NCBI RefSeq assembly: GCF_964340395.1
Contig: NC_135550.1
Coordinates: forward strand, 21,103,676 to 21,167,675
Reading direction: 5' to 3'
Source: Glandiceps talaboti
Taxonomy: Eukaryota > Hemichordata > Enteropneusta > Spengelidae
DNA: 64,000 bases
Part shown: positions 44,740-56,618 of the stretch, piece by piece
How positions within the stretch are numbered: position 1 is the stretch's first letter
Layout: each line of letters opens with the position of its first letter
Translations under genes and position numbers: made by a program
The notes under the pieces: generated by a model
The model's input: the letters and a program-made list of their open reading frames with translations, nothing else
Database searches by the model: none
Told to the model about the DNA's origin: nothing

Positions 44740-46000
44740 CAACACCAATGAGGAAGTAAGTGAAGTTGCAGAGTTTCTACGGACTGAAATTAATGCCTTG
44801 AAAGCTTCACATGTAAGCGATAAATCACGTGGATAAATCTAACATTGATTCTTATAGTATAGTAAGAACCAATTCATCAACAACGCCGTTCGCGCAATAC
44901 GCCTGATTCGAACGATTCTGCTATGATCTTTCAGATATGATTTTTTTCATTTTGTAAAAATTTCAGAAAAGGTGGCCACCATTACAGTGAATGCACATAA
45001 AGACAAAATTACCTATTCGAAAAACAATAGAAATACACGGCGTCCAAGAAAACAAACAAGCTCCCATGAACAGAAGAACTAAACAATAGATTCCGATGAC
45101 ATTAACACCTATTGCACAGATAGACAATTTGATTCAGGTTAGTTTAGGTATTCAGAAGGTGCATGCGTTAATTGCCTGAGACTGGCGCTCATCGCACTTG
45201 TTGTTCTGAAAGTCTTTGTCTATTATATATAAAGAACTCCAGACTGGCTGGATTGGAAATAAATAAATCATTCTATGAACATGTTTTCACAGCTTCTTGT
45301 AGTAAAGTACCCATTAACGGAATGGTGTTAACGATCGCTATAAAGCAATCAAACTTCATGTTGTTCGCTGACTCAAACAAAACCGTATTCAATGCAAGGA
45401 CTTTTTAAAATCCAAAAAAGCTGTCACATAATACAATGAAATTCTGCACACCATTCTTATTTCATGAAAGTTTTGTTATACCTCCCAGTGCCGAACAAAT
45501 TACAATGTAACCTTCCAAATAATTTGGTTGGCATTACTCAATCCAATTCGACGAATGCATCTCATCTAGGCATTCTTTCAGCACGTGTACTGACAAAAAT
45601 GAATGAAAATCAAATCATGACCCCCCCCCCCCCCACCCCCGACAGACCAGTTCATATTCGGATTTTTCCAAACCTTGCCGAAGCGTTGTAAGTTTTATAA
45701 TTTAGACAATAGCTTGAAATAAATTCTTTGTCTTCAAGCAAATACAGTGTTTATTTCCAGAAGAATTCATCGTGTCATTACTACAATCGTCGAGAACAAC
45801 TTGAAGGAAATCGTACGAAGAACCAACCCGGTTCTAAAGTCTCAGTCATGGTGAAAAGTATAATATATTACACAAAACAGAAAGAGATTATCTTCTGTCA
45901 AAGGTGAATATAAACAACCGATCGGAATTACATGTAAAAGAAGACAATGACAAACAGGCTAGGGAATTATTGTTAGAAATACCTCAATATCTCAGAGAAT
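44740..46000 (+). mobile_element. decayed LINE remnant, ORF1-like
   Basis: Short pieces read like a LINE ORF1 protein: EEVSEVAEFLRTEINALKAS near 44750, IEIHGVQENKQAP near 45020 and, near 45790-45870, HRV-, GNRTKNQPGSKV- and MVKSIIYYTKQKEI-type words in several frames. It is many times interrupted and old. The identification is weak, resting on order and flavour of motifs only. The rest of 44080-46250 shows nothing else except a poly-C run near 45620. Confidence 0.3.
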
Positions 46001-46154
46001 GGGAAGTTATACACAATATCAAAACCTATTGGTAAAGCAAAGAACCTAAAGACCATTTTGAAATTATACCATCTGCGACACAAAAAAGATGTATTGAAAT
46101 AAGTATAGTACACACTCCTCGTTTCGCAGGAAGTCATATGGGTTTCAGTAGAAG

Positions 46155-46174
46155 CATAGACCATAGGGTCTATG
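46155..46174. repeat. small palindrome, CATAGACC type
   Basis: catagaccatagggtctatg, sharing the CATAGACC core with 39325 and 50161. Confidence 0.55.
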
Positions 46175-46252
46175 ATATACATATAACTTCGTGTAAGGTC
46201 TATGCACAAAAGATGGAAATATAGGTAAATAAAGGCATCTAACCGCTTTCAC

Positions 46253-46276
46253 CACATCAGATTTTAATCAGATTAG
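46253..46276. repeat. solo end of the foldback family
   Basis: cacatcagattttaatcaga followed by tta: matches the terminal 18 bp of the elements at 34614 and 35273; nothing else of the element remains. Confidence 0.5.
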
Positions 46277-46334
46277 TTTGAGCATATACCCTACACGTTT
46301 GGGTCACAAAATCTGAAAAGTGTTTCCGTGTTCC

Positions 46335-46830
46335 CAATGCCAGAATATCGTGGTTACCAAGTGAATGGTTTGTTCCACTCTCACTACCTGAATTGTTGCC
46401 ATATACTCATATAGATGACTCAAAGAAACTGTTGTAGCATTTTTTCAACACCGAATGATTGTACACCAAAGGACTTCTGCTTCTGTAAAGAGTTCCTGTC
46501 AAAATGTTGAATGATTGACATCTGAACACTTTATTGTTTTTGATTCAAAATACCAAGATATCTTGGTTACCAAGTGAATGATGGTTTGTTCCACTCACGC
46601 TACCTGAATTGTGACCATATAGGTGACTCAAAGAAACTGTTATTGTAGCATTTGTTTAACACCGAACATTTGTTCGCCAAGTTTTCCTGTGTCAATGTCA
46701 TTGGTGGTTTTTTTATTCACAATGTCAGAGTATCTTGGCTCCCAAATGAATGATGGATTCTAGCTACCTGAATTTTACCACATAGGCAAGTCGAAGAAAC
46801 TATGATGTTAGCATTTGACACCTGACAGAA
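46335..46830. repeat. tandem repeat, ~210-bp unit, three copies
   Basis: Each copy has atcttggttaccaagtgaat, a ggtttgttccactc block, ctacctgaattgt, ccatata, gactcaaagaaactgtt and tagcattt...aacaccga, with progressive divergence in the third copy. Noncoding. Confidence 0.8.
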
Positions 46831-46937
46831 TGCTCCACAGACAAACATTGGAGTTTCAGAAATAAAACGTTTTGTCTGACCAACAAACCATGTTGTTGGT
46901 ATTTTCAAAATATATGTTGATTATAGAAATTTTCTCT

Positions 46938-46981
<44 letters not shown>
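46938..46981. repeat. (CT)n microsatellite
   Basis: About 20 CT units. From here to 47272 is the probable 3' flank of the helicase gene. Confidence 0.95.
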
Positions 46982-46986
<5 letters not shown>

Positions 46987-47272
46987 ATAATGTGGATAGC
47001 TTTTTCAAAAGTTCTATTCAATCCAAACCAATTCATTTTTTTTAATTACGTTGAGCATCACAAAATACATGCACAATCAATTACAAGCGAGAAATGTGAT
47101 GGATAATGAACAGAAGAAAAGTTTATGGAAAAGATACCTTGTTGTATGGATTTTGACATTTCTGCCAAAAGGTCGATAAATTATACAAAGTGATTATGTG
47201 CAGAAACTAAATGTACAACTTTGAAAACGGATTGTTTCTCCCGATTGTATAGCTAGAGACAGATGACTGAGA

Positions 47273-50200
47273 TTAGTCATCAGAGCTACTATATGTAAAG
47301 TCTGACAGATCTTCAATAACTGCATCTGACTCAAGGCTATAAGTGTCACTTGACATGTCCTCCTCACTCTCAGTTTCTGCATAACAATGAATGAGATGGT
47401 TCTCCATATAATTTGAATTTGATAAACACTGACCGCATGTACATTTTTTTTCGCATACATCACAACAACCATGGTGTACTTTCTTACTTTTCATGTTGGT
47501 GATATCATTCTCGGAAGCAAAGTTCTCTAATAACTTAATTCTTCTACATATTGTATCATTTATAATATACTTCTTAAGGTTTGGGCAAATGTCTCGCAAC
47601 ATTCTCCCATGATACAATAAAATTGCATGTGAAGGATTGTTGTCCCTCCCCACTCTACCTGACTCCTGGATATAGCTTTCTAAATCAAAAGAGGGACCAT
47701 AGTGCATAACATGATGTGTATCTTTTATGTCAATTTCCATACCAAAAGCCGTTGTGCAAAAAAGTACACGTAACATTGACGCAGATTCCTTCTGTATTTC
47801 CCGCAAATGTGACTCTTGAACCATTGAGTCAGTCTCACTGTGATACATGCCAACATATTTGACAGAATCTGGGTATTCTTCTTTAAAATAATGAAATAAC
47901 TTGGCAGTTGCATCAATAGAGGAACAGTAAACAATTGTCCGAGGGAAGGCTTCTTTTTCATCTCGCAATTTGTCTACCATCCAAAACAGAGTTGAAGGTA
48001 TATCACACGGGATTTTCAGTACAGAGTACCTAATGTTCTCCTTATTTGGACAAACATTTATTACTTTGCAGTCATGAATTATCAGACTTTCCTTTATCTG
48101 TGACTGAAGGCTTTTAGATGCAGTAGCTGTTAATGCCAGGACTCGTACATCAGGGAAAAATGATCTCAGTTCACCAACATGTGAAAAATATTCATGAAAT
48201 GCCTCTTCCTGTGCTCTGCGTCTACTTTTACCACAAAGGTTTGCTTTTTCACCCCTGAAAAAAAATATCATGTATTATTGACCAGAGTTTTTTTCATTAA
48301 CATTTCTTACACTGAATCCAGCAAACTTTTCATACAGACCCTCTTGCTCAACACCAAATTGTACTGTATAACATAAATTTTACATTGAATATTTTACTGT
48401 GTGAATATCCCATAATATGAGATTGGACATATTAAAGCTCATAACGCATTGCTTCTATAAGAAAGTATAAGTTTGGAAGACAAACAATATAAGCGACATT
48501 ATCACCCAAACATATGCAGGACTGCACTGGCACAAGCAGACATAAATATTGAAAATTGCACAAATTGATTATAAAGTGAAGTTTTTTATGCAGTATGGTA
48601 ATTTTGATTGTAACACCATCACTCTCCCTACTGTCACTCTCTTCATCAACTTTGAGTTTGGTCAAGCAGTGGTATTGCATTTTTTAAGTGTCCTTCAGGC
48701 AGAAATAAATAATTATATTAAATACTCACCACTTTGGTATAGTATGCACTTCATCTATTACCAACAACACTATCTTGTCGCTATGCCTCTGAAGGGACTC
48801 AATTTTATGACGATTCTTTAAATAGTCCTCTGGTGATCCATACAAGTATGTTGGTAAATCGCTCCCATCAACATACTCACTAACAAAGCCTGCAGATTGT
48901 CCCAATGAAGTCATGGTTGCTATCTATAAAATACATAATATCGCTATATTAAATAAAAATCTACCTCAGTTCCTTGTGCACTGAATTTTGGTTCAACAGG
49001 CACACATTCTATAATTCATAAATACAAAGATATACTTGTACCTTTCAAATATTACTTGATTATTTTAAAGTGTCAACAGTATAGTTGGTGACCATGTATT
49101 TTCAAAGTTTCATAACAATTCTGTTTCTTGCAGCAAAGATTGCAAAATTGAAAATGAAAACAATATTATGTAGAACCAGAACACATTACAATTAGAAGGA
49201 AAGCATAGATCTGTCATAAGATTTAGTAAAAAATTTACCTGCTCCTTCATTAGCGAAACAAGCGGAGATACAATTAATACACTTCCAAATTTTGGCAACA
49301 TATGGGGATACATTTGGTAAATCAATGACTTGCCAAAACCACTTGGAAGTATAGCAAAGACATCATGGCCGGAGAGTAGGGAAACTAGTCCATCTTTTTG
49401 GGCAGGTTTTAGGTCGTCTTCTCCTACTCCAAATTGTTCACAAACCTGTCGAAAGTAGAAAATACTGGTAATTTAGTATGTAGTTCTTCCTCCATGCAAA
49501 AAGATATTGAAATCAATCAAATTATAAACTAATGTCAACTTCAAGGATAGCTGTGGAAGTATACCCTAAGGGGTGTCGAAACCTGGTGGCCTATATTTCC
49601 AAAGCTACTTCAAGGCTAGTCTGGACTCCACAGTCTATATGATCAAACTCTCTTGATTAGCACACAAAGTTGTTCATCTATAAGGCCAAATAAAAAAAGT
49701 TGTTTGGTTCCGGTTACCCAACCCCACCTAGTTTTTCACGCCAACCCTAAAATTTTTTCATATATTTGAGAAAAATAATGATAAAATCATGAAAATCTTG
49801 AAGTCACACAAGAAATGGGCACAGGCCTGACATCAACTTTTAAAAAGACAATATAAAAATATTCTTCCAATCTGTAATGGCTGTATATCTGATAGGAAGA
49901 AATAAATAACACAGACCATTTGGAAAACCCGAACTAGACCCACTCATGAAAAAATTTTTTTAAAAAATCTACCTATCCCACCTATTTCAAAATTGAATGT
50001 AATCGGAACCACACAATTGTTTTTTTTTACGCCTAATCAATGAACCCCCCGCTGCTCTAGTGACCTAAACACTTATTAAAACAGTGTATAAGTAGCATCC
50101 TGTCGAGCTGACAAATATACCATATATTACATAACATAAATAAACACTAACTAAACTTTGAGCATAGACCCTCCACGTGGGTGGAGGGTCTATGCTTTGA

Positions 50201-50585
50201 GGGAGACGTGATGTTAATGACTGTGTAGGTAGCTGTGGATGAATTTTAAATTACATCTCACATTCTCAGGACTTGTACAGCAAATAGGTTTGAAAACTGT
50301 GAGTAAAGGTATAAATCGTAACGATACTGCTATACTTCAAGGCAAGACAAATACACAGTGAAAAACGTAAACAACTACTAGTTAGTTGAACTAGTGAACT
50401 AGCTACATCAGTCAACAGTACGACAACGTAGCGACAGAGTTCAATAAAAAAAAGAATAAACAAAATCAACATAGAACAAAAGAAATGCACTAATATGTAA
50501 GTGACGATACACAACTCACTTCAAAATTCCACTGTCGGTTTCCTATGTCCGTGATTTCCCTACGAGCTGAACTTGCAGATGCCAT
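47273..50585 (-). CDS. short RecQ-like DNA helicase
   Basis: Four exons: 50585-50520, 49445-49239, 48923-48730 and 48254-47273, in phase, giving 482 aa. Motif I (Walker A) is LPSGFGKSLIYQ, motif Ia is VSPLVSLMKEQ, motif II is DEVH (VIDEVHTIPKW), motif III is LALTATASKS, motif IV is RTIVYCSS, motif V lies at FCTTAFGMEIDIKDTHHVMH and motif VI is QESGRVGRD. After the helicase core there is a Cys cluster (CCDVCEKKCTCGQC) like a reduced RecQ zinc region, then an acidic Ser/Asp-rich tail. No HRDC domain or long N-terminus is present, so it is shorter than human RECQL. It is likely an ATP-dependent 3'-5' DNA helicase of a RecQ-like group. Divergent from CHAC2 across about 800 bp. Confidence 0.85.
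49697..50024. mobile_element. MITE with TTGTTTGGTTCCGGTTAC ends
   Basis: Left end ttgtttggttccggttaccc followed by aaccccacctag; right end ctatcccacctatttcaaaa then tgtaatcggaaccacacaat. The ends are inverted repeats of about 45 bp with a gap. It lies in intron 1 of the helicase gene and is about 328 bp long. Confidence 0.7.
50161..50196. repeat. small perfect palindrome, GCATAGACCCTCCAC type
   Basis: agcatagaccctccac and gtggagggtctatgct around gtgg: a 16-bp perfect arm hairpin in intron 1 of the helicase gene. Confidence 0.8.
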
Positions 50586-51383
50586 CTTACTTTGAGAACA
50601 GTTTGTGCGCATGCGTTCATGGCGGCACTCTCTGAATGAAGAATGAAGCGTACTGATTGGTTGTGAAAACCTTACAATATTGTTGTCTACAGCTACATGA
50701 GTTTAACCAGGATTTTTTCAAATAATTTGTTTTAACTTATTTCTTTGATTAATGTAATTGTCAAATACAGTCGCTGTAATATGGGCTGTAATGATATTAC
50801 ATGATATGAGACAGTCTTGTAAACAATAAATAGCATCTACATGTAAAATTAATTTTACGTATGACGTATGACCACTTTTTTTTTTAAATTGCAAAAAAAT
50901 TAAATTACAATTAAATAAAAAAAAATTTTAAAAATGAAAACATATATATAAAAGCTAGTAATGTAAATAAAAAATCGTACAACTATATATAAAAATGGAC
51001 ATATAAAATAAAATTGTACAACTTATATTCAAATTCAAAATAGTTATTTTTGACCGACTCGGCTTGCCATACTGAACATTTTGCCGTATGCCACTATACG
51101 ACTTAGTGTACAGTTGAGGGTCATTTGAAGATTAATTCACTAGTGAATGATATCATCAGTACAGAATCGCAAAGCTGGAGATGTATATCGAAGCCCGCCC
51201 CCTAGTGGTCGGAAGATGACATACTAGTATTTGTTCGTAAGCCAAAGGCAAAAGGTCACAATAGGGTCACAAAGTGTTCGACTCGCGACTGTCAGTGTCA
51301 CCCCCGGTGTCACCACCCCACTGTGTATGGAAGAATATTCCGATCTGACGTTTTAATCTCCGCCGTACTTCGTAGTACGTACA
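50586..51383. promoter_or_regulatory. divergent promoter region, helicase / CHAC2
   Basis: About 800 bp between opposite start codons. It is strongly AT-rich in the middle (50870-51050) with no repeat ends recognised and no TATA box that I trust. It must hold both promoters. Confidence 0.45.
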
Positions 51384-53007
51384 ATGTGGGTGTTTGGATA
51401 CGGATCCCTGATCTGGAAAGTAGACTTTCCGATCACAAGGAGAGTTGTTGGTCATATAAATGGATTCAAGAGAAGATTTTGGCAGGGAAGCACAGACCAC
51501 AGAGGAATTCCTGGAAAGGTATGTTTACATCTCTCACGAGCCTTAGCAGATTTAAATCTCCCTGTCTGCCTATCTGTCTGTGTGTAATACCCCTGTTTCA
51601 AAGTCATGAATATTAGTATATTGTAGCACAGTCAATATACTAGTATATGTAGTTGTTGGATGTATGGAAGTATATAACCCAAGCATCACTTTGTACCATG
51701 AGCTTAAAGTTAGTAACTCGGAGGAATCAGAATAAGTCCCTCCTTCTAATACTTCATCTGTATGCAAGACAAGCCCTTCATTACTCTATATGCAGAACAG
51801 AGATTAACAAATGCAGACATCTAGAGAATAATGATTTACAGTCGACATGTTTTGATATGGGCTGATGTGAAGCACCACCTCATAATGCTGAGTCATGGGG
51901 GATGGGGGGTGTTACACCAATACTCCCAGATATACAGTAATTTGCACCAACATTTGGCATACATTCTAATCAGCAAGTAACAATATGTTGCAAGAAGAAG
52001 AGAGGCAAACAATTAGTGTCTAGCATCTTGTCAAGCCCACTTGCTTTGATTATTAGTAGTCAGTTATGCTACAGTGCTATTGATGCAGTTTTGCTGGGAC
52101 AGCAGCTTTTTGTGCTGGCTATTTTAGATGAATTCTAGACCAGTCCACTGTGAAGAGGTCCCTGGTCACAGCTACAGTATTTAGGCTTCAAATACTCTGT
52201 ATTTTAAATATGTATATATTGACAATGATATTCTCTTTTACAGCCTGGAAGAGTTGTCACACTTGTAGAGGATAAAAAAGTGAGTCAGTCGCATAACTTT
52301 TACTACCAGTATTGGCACTACAAAATAGTACTTCTTGGTTTTATTTTAATCTTCATGACAGTATACAGACTTTTTAAGAATATGTTTGATCTTAAAAAAA
52401 AGTTGCTAAGTTGTATATGCTCAAAGACAAATGGATTGTTGTTCACATGCACTACAGGTACACATACACTACAGTTGTAATTTTGTACTTCGTGTTAATA
52501 TCTGTTCAGGCTTTTCAGATGAAAAGAGAAAACACTTTTGGCAAACACCAACAAAAGTTTAACATTTTACATTTCGAGACATTGTGGTTTTAAGGTTTTC
52601 ACATGGATTTTATTTTGTAGGAATGTGTATGGGGAGTAGCCTATGAGGTTCCAAGAGAAGAAATTGAACGTGTAAAAGACCACTTAGACTACAGAGAAAA
52701 GGGGGGTTACACCGCCACAACAGTGACATTCCATCCGAGTGAAAGCAGTGCAATTCAACCCTTCCCTGTTACCATTTATATAGGAACTGACAACAATCCC
52801 GAATATCTAGGGGACGCACCCCTAGATGATATTGCACATCAAATCTTTAAATCTGTTGGACCTAGTGGCAAAAACACTGAATATCTATTTGAACTAGCAG
52901 AAGCATTCAGGGAAAATTTCCCAGGTGTTCAGGATTCACATCTGTTTGAATTAGAACAAAGAGTTAAAATGTTATGTGATTCTGAAAAGACAACAACGTA
53001 TATATGA
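51384..53007 (+). CDS. CHAC2: glutathione-specific gamma-glutamylcyclotransferase 2
   Basis: Three exons: 51384-51518, 52244-52279 and 52621-53007, phase 0 throughout, giving 185 aa, the length of human CHAC2 (184). The substrate loop FGYGSLIWK lies at residues 4-12, followed by [17 protein letters not shown]. The catalytic Glu is in LDYREKGGY, and the C-terminal [14 protein letters not shown] region is typical of the family. It cleaves cytosolic glutathione to 5-oxoproline and Cys-Gly. The start is fixed by MWVFGYGSL, matching the family N-terminus. AATAAA follows near 53148. It is convergent with NAA80. Confidence 0.93.
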
Positions 53008-53147
53008 AGACTTGGAAATTGTCTAATTAAATGTAGCATTTTGTGATTGTTATAAAAAGAAAAATAACATTCAGTTACTAATTTACATTTTGTCAATGCT
53101 GAGGTTTATTTGCCATGCCTTGATGTTTTAATTCAATATTTCATGAC

Positions 53148-53153
53148 TAATAA
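53148..53153 (+). terminator. poly(A) signal of CHAC2
   Basis: ctaataaaacttat about 140 bp after the stop codon. Confidence 0.55.
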
Positions 53154-53487
53154 AACTTATTTATTGATTGCAAAATGTTGTTATTGTGTTAAATAAATAC
53201 TAAGAATTCACCATACCGTATTTTATAGGAAACAAGACGCTGATGTGATTGTTGTGTATACTTTTGTTTATGGATATAACTTGTTCTGACAAGTGGATAA
53301 TGTCAGTGGTAGATGCATGTGGTTAAACATATACAGCTTATGAGCAATTAGAAAGTTGGTCATTTTTCACAGGATTCTCCAAGCATTGAAAATGAAAACA
53401 GATGTGTATTTTTGAAAGGGTACCACAAATACAAAAGTTTCTGCCATAAAACACCATACTGATGTTAGTGATTGCTTTGGTATTTAG

Positions 53488-53700
53488 ATGAACGGGAAAC
53501 GCCACTCCAGGAAATAAAGGCATTTTCATAAACTTTGAATTCTTGAGTCTTTTAATGATTTTACATCACTTACATTATTAAAATCCAATTTCAGACAGAG
53601 ACGCCAGTTTGGACTTGTGCTTCATTTCGGAATGTTTGCTGTGGGTCACATTGCCTCACAGGAGTCAGCACAAATACATACGTAATAGGTAAACAATGAA
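53488..53700. repeat. half copy of the GGGAACGCCACTC element
   Basis: gggaaacgccactccaggaa, then cattttcataaa, gattttacatcacttaca: matches the left arm of 29385-30114. It lies between the convergent 3' ends of CHAC2 and NAA80. Confidence 0.6.
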
Positions 53701-53988
53701 TATTCATGACTCATAAGTGCTAAAATTCAGTGAAAATTCAGTGTAAATTCAATGAAAATAGCATGAATTTTCATGCCATGTATGGCAAAGTTATTTATTT
53801 CCATTCACATAATAAAACACATTACTTTGGGAGAGTTGATAAAAGTTACCATATTACAATTCATCATGTATTTATAAGGCACATTTGTGTGTCCTCTTAA
53901 AAAACGGCACGATTTGAAGCAACTGTAGCATCTTGATTTGTTTAACTTTTTCATCAAAAAGTCCCAAGCACACGTCGGTTTGTAAATT

Positions 53989-54392
53989 TCACTTTGCAAC
54001 ATCTTTCTTTAGCCAATATATAACTACTTGTGTAGATGGGTTGATGATTGGTAGAGGGGGTGGTGGTGGGGGAGGGGGAGGTGGCTGGGGTGTATTATCA
54101 GTAGAATTCAATGTCTGTAGATTAGTATTACTTTCTGGTTTGGCATCCCCACCACAAGATATTGACTTGGTTGGTGTACAGGAAGTCTTGCAAGATTGAA
54201 CTGTCACGTCTCCTTTTGGCATACAAGTACACGTCTCCAGCATCTGTTGAATGAGATGAAAAGGTGTCATGCAGTAAAAACTGAAACATAGTGAACAACA
54301 ATACAAATGAAATTGAAATGTCATTATTTTGGGATGGTTACTGGTGTCTGTTTTGGAATGCTTGATATCTAGTCTACCTCTAATCATACAAC

Positions 54393-54428
<36 letters not shown>

Positions 54429-56502
54429 GTATCAGTGCATCAGTAATTATAATTGTTGTGGATTTTAGTGTTAAGTTTGAAGTTCATGTTTTGACCTAAC
54501 CATAATGATTGCAACAAAAACGTGACTTTCTTTTTACAAAAGAATGACGACAGACATTACAACTTCTTTAAATCATCTACTGCAGCCTGGTAAATATGCT
54601 GTTATATTACATCATTAGCTGTCTTACCTCCTAGTCCTCATCCAAAGCTTGTCTTGATCATCGTGACCAAGCTTGTAATTGCACACTGAATATGTGCACC
54701 TAATAACCTGATTGGCTGCAGTGCAACCATGACAACAGACTATCAGTATGCGAATGAAGTCATCTTGTAAATGTATGCACAATACTGAGAAATTAATCCA
54801 GTTAAGTGTAAGCAATGTATAAATTAAGTGGACATGTGATTTACATGTAATGATGTAAATTTAGCATATTTGTGTTTGGTAACGGCTTTTGAGGGTGTGA
54901 CTACCTGAATCAGCTGGTAATGGAAACAAGCTTACTTTGCACTTGAGGACTTGCTAGTGGGTCAAGTATGATAGCTAACAATGTAAATTAATACAACAAC
55001 ACAGTGAACAGGCCAAGTCATCTGACATAAAGATGACAATTTCAAAACCTGACGTTTATAGCCATTTTTGTATTCATTTATATAGCGAACCTGATGAACT
55101 GAAATTCACTTACCTGGGCTTGTAATGTATTGACAGCATCACAGTATATGTATCCGATGTGTTGATAGAAATCTTGTTTGTCATGTGTACATAGATATAT
55201 GGTATCATACTGCATACCTTTAGAATGACTTTCTGTCATTTCCATTAACTTCCTACCAAGTCCCTGCCCTCTTCTATCCTTACTAATCACAACTGTAAGG
55301 AAATTTGCTCAAAATATTAACTTCTAATTTAATATTTATGGTCTATGATTGATAGCCCAATTATGTTTCTGTTTCTACTCAATACATCTAACCTAACAAT
55401 GGGTGAGACAACGTTTTAAACGTTTTATGTAGGGTTATTGACCCATGTGTAGTGTATGATAACATCATTGTAAACATACAAGTTTTAGCATATACACCTC
55501 CTCCACAGCACTGACTACCATCTCCTGACTACATACATACTGTAAAGTAGTTAGACTGGTAACAGAAGTTCATTTTATCACCACCATGGTGGTGTAGCAT
55601 CAACATTTGTCATTGAACTTGTGATCAAACTTTTGTAAGGGTTTTACTGTCTACACACTTCTAGTTTATAATTGTATTACCTGATTCAATTAATACTGCA
55701 TTGCCCTGTCCTATCACCTTACACAGTCTGCTGTGCCCTACCAAAACTTCTCTGCCATCAGTTTTTTCCACCATCACCAAAGAATATGGCAATTCATCTT
55801 TAGATCTTTCCAGCATATTTAATCTGTAGAGGTATAAAAGAATTCAAAGGTATATTTTGTACCGTATTTGGGTTTTTTGATACTCCATCTGTGAACTGGA
55901 TTAATACTGGTCATATTTTTACCCAAATATTGAAATAATCAGTCAGTTAAGTTTGATAATTTGTGTTTATTTGCGATTACTTGTGTTCATGCACCCACTT
56001 TGTTTGCAAATCCCTTCCTCGGTGTATGTACAATGACAAACTCTTTACACATTTCAGATTTTTGCCTTTTATTGAGTTATAAACACAGACTTAGGCTATG
56101 TTGTTTCATATGTTGTTTTTCAAGTAGAAAAATATTAAGTCTACATTAATTTCTCATCCATATGGCCACTCTGCTGGTTTTCAATCATTCCATGCCAAGG
56201 ATTTCGTGCCTGGTTCTAAATCTCAAGTTGTGCCCAAAGGTCCACTTTAATAACTAAACTTTCTTCGACCAATGCCCATATCATTATCAATGCTATCATA
56301 TGACTGAAAGGACTATTCTGCATCTGGCATTCTTGACATTGCTGGCCTGCATTGATCAACAGACTCGTATATTTTACCTTGCCGCTTTACTTCGATGCCA
56401 TTCACTATTCAGTAGCTCTGCACAGTCTTCCATCAAGTCTGGTCTACTGTGTAGAGAATAAAGACCAAAATCTGACGCCATCGCTCCACTGAATACAGAC
56501 AT
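53989..56502 (-). CDS. NAA80: NAA80-like actin N-terminal acetyltransferase (GNAT)
   Basis: Four exons: 56502-56378, 55823-55681, 55292-55114 and 54243-53989, in phase, giving 233 aa. The N-terminus (LHSRPDLMEDCAELLNSEWHRS) matches NAA80. The GNAT acetyl-CoA loop is RRGQGLGRKLME, preceded by VVISKD. A run of ten prolines ([12 protein letters not shown]) lies before the C-terminal IYWLKKDV, which matches the family's ...FWMKKDI end. NAA80 acetylates processed actin N-termini in the cytosol; in animals the proline run binds profilin, so the same recruitment is inferred here. A second in-frame ATG (56481, MASDFG) could also be the start. It shares a 116-bp divergent interval with ARMT1. Confidence 0.83.
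54393..54427. repeat. (TTG)n microsatellite
   Basis: About 12 TTG units in the last intron of NAA80. Confidence 0.9.
55990..56172. repeat. MITE fragment (GGCCATATGG family)
   Basis: gagttataaacacagactta, aagtagaaaaatatt and tctcatccatatggccact match the right half of 23969-24332. It lies in intron 1 of NAA80. Confidence 0.65.
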
Positions 56503-56618
56503 TCACATTCCCCACACAGTGTATGGGTCAGATCCTTGACTCGTTCATTTCCTAGATCCTACAAGTGCGCCCCCAGTCGAGAAATGGGCATCATTTAAAG
56601 GTCGAAGGTCAAATTATC
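56503..56618. promoter_or_regulatory. bidirectional promoter NAA80 / ARMT1
   Basis: Only 116 bp separate the two start codons. The interval is more GC-rich than its surroundings (gtgcgcccccagtcg), with no TATA box, as is usual for head-to-head housekeeping pairs. Confidence 0.65.
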
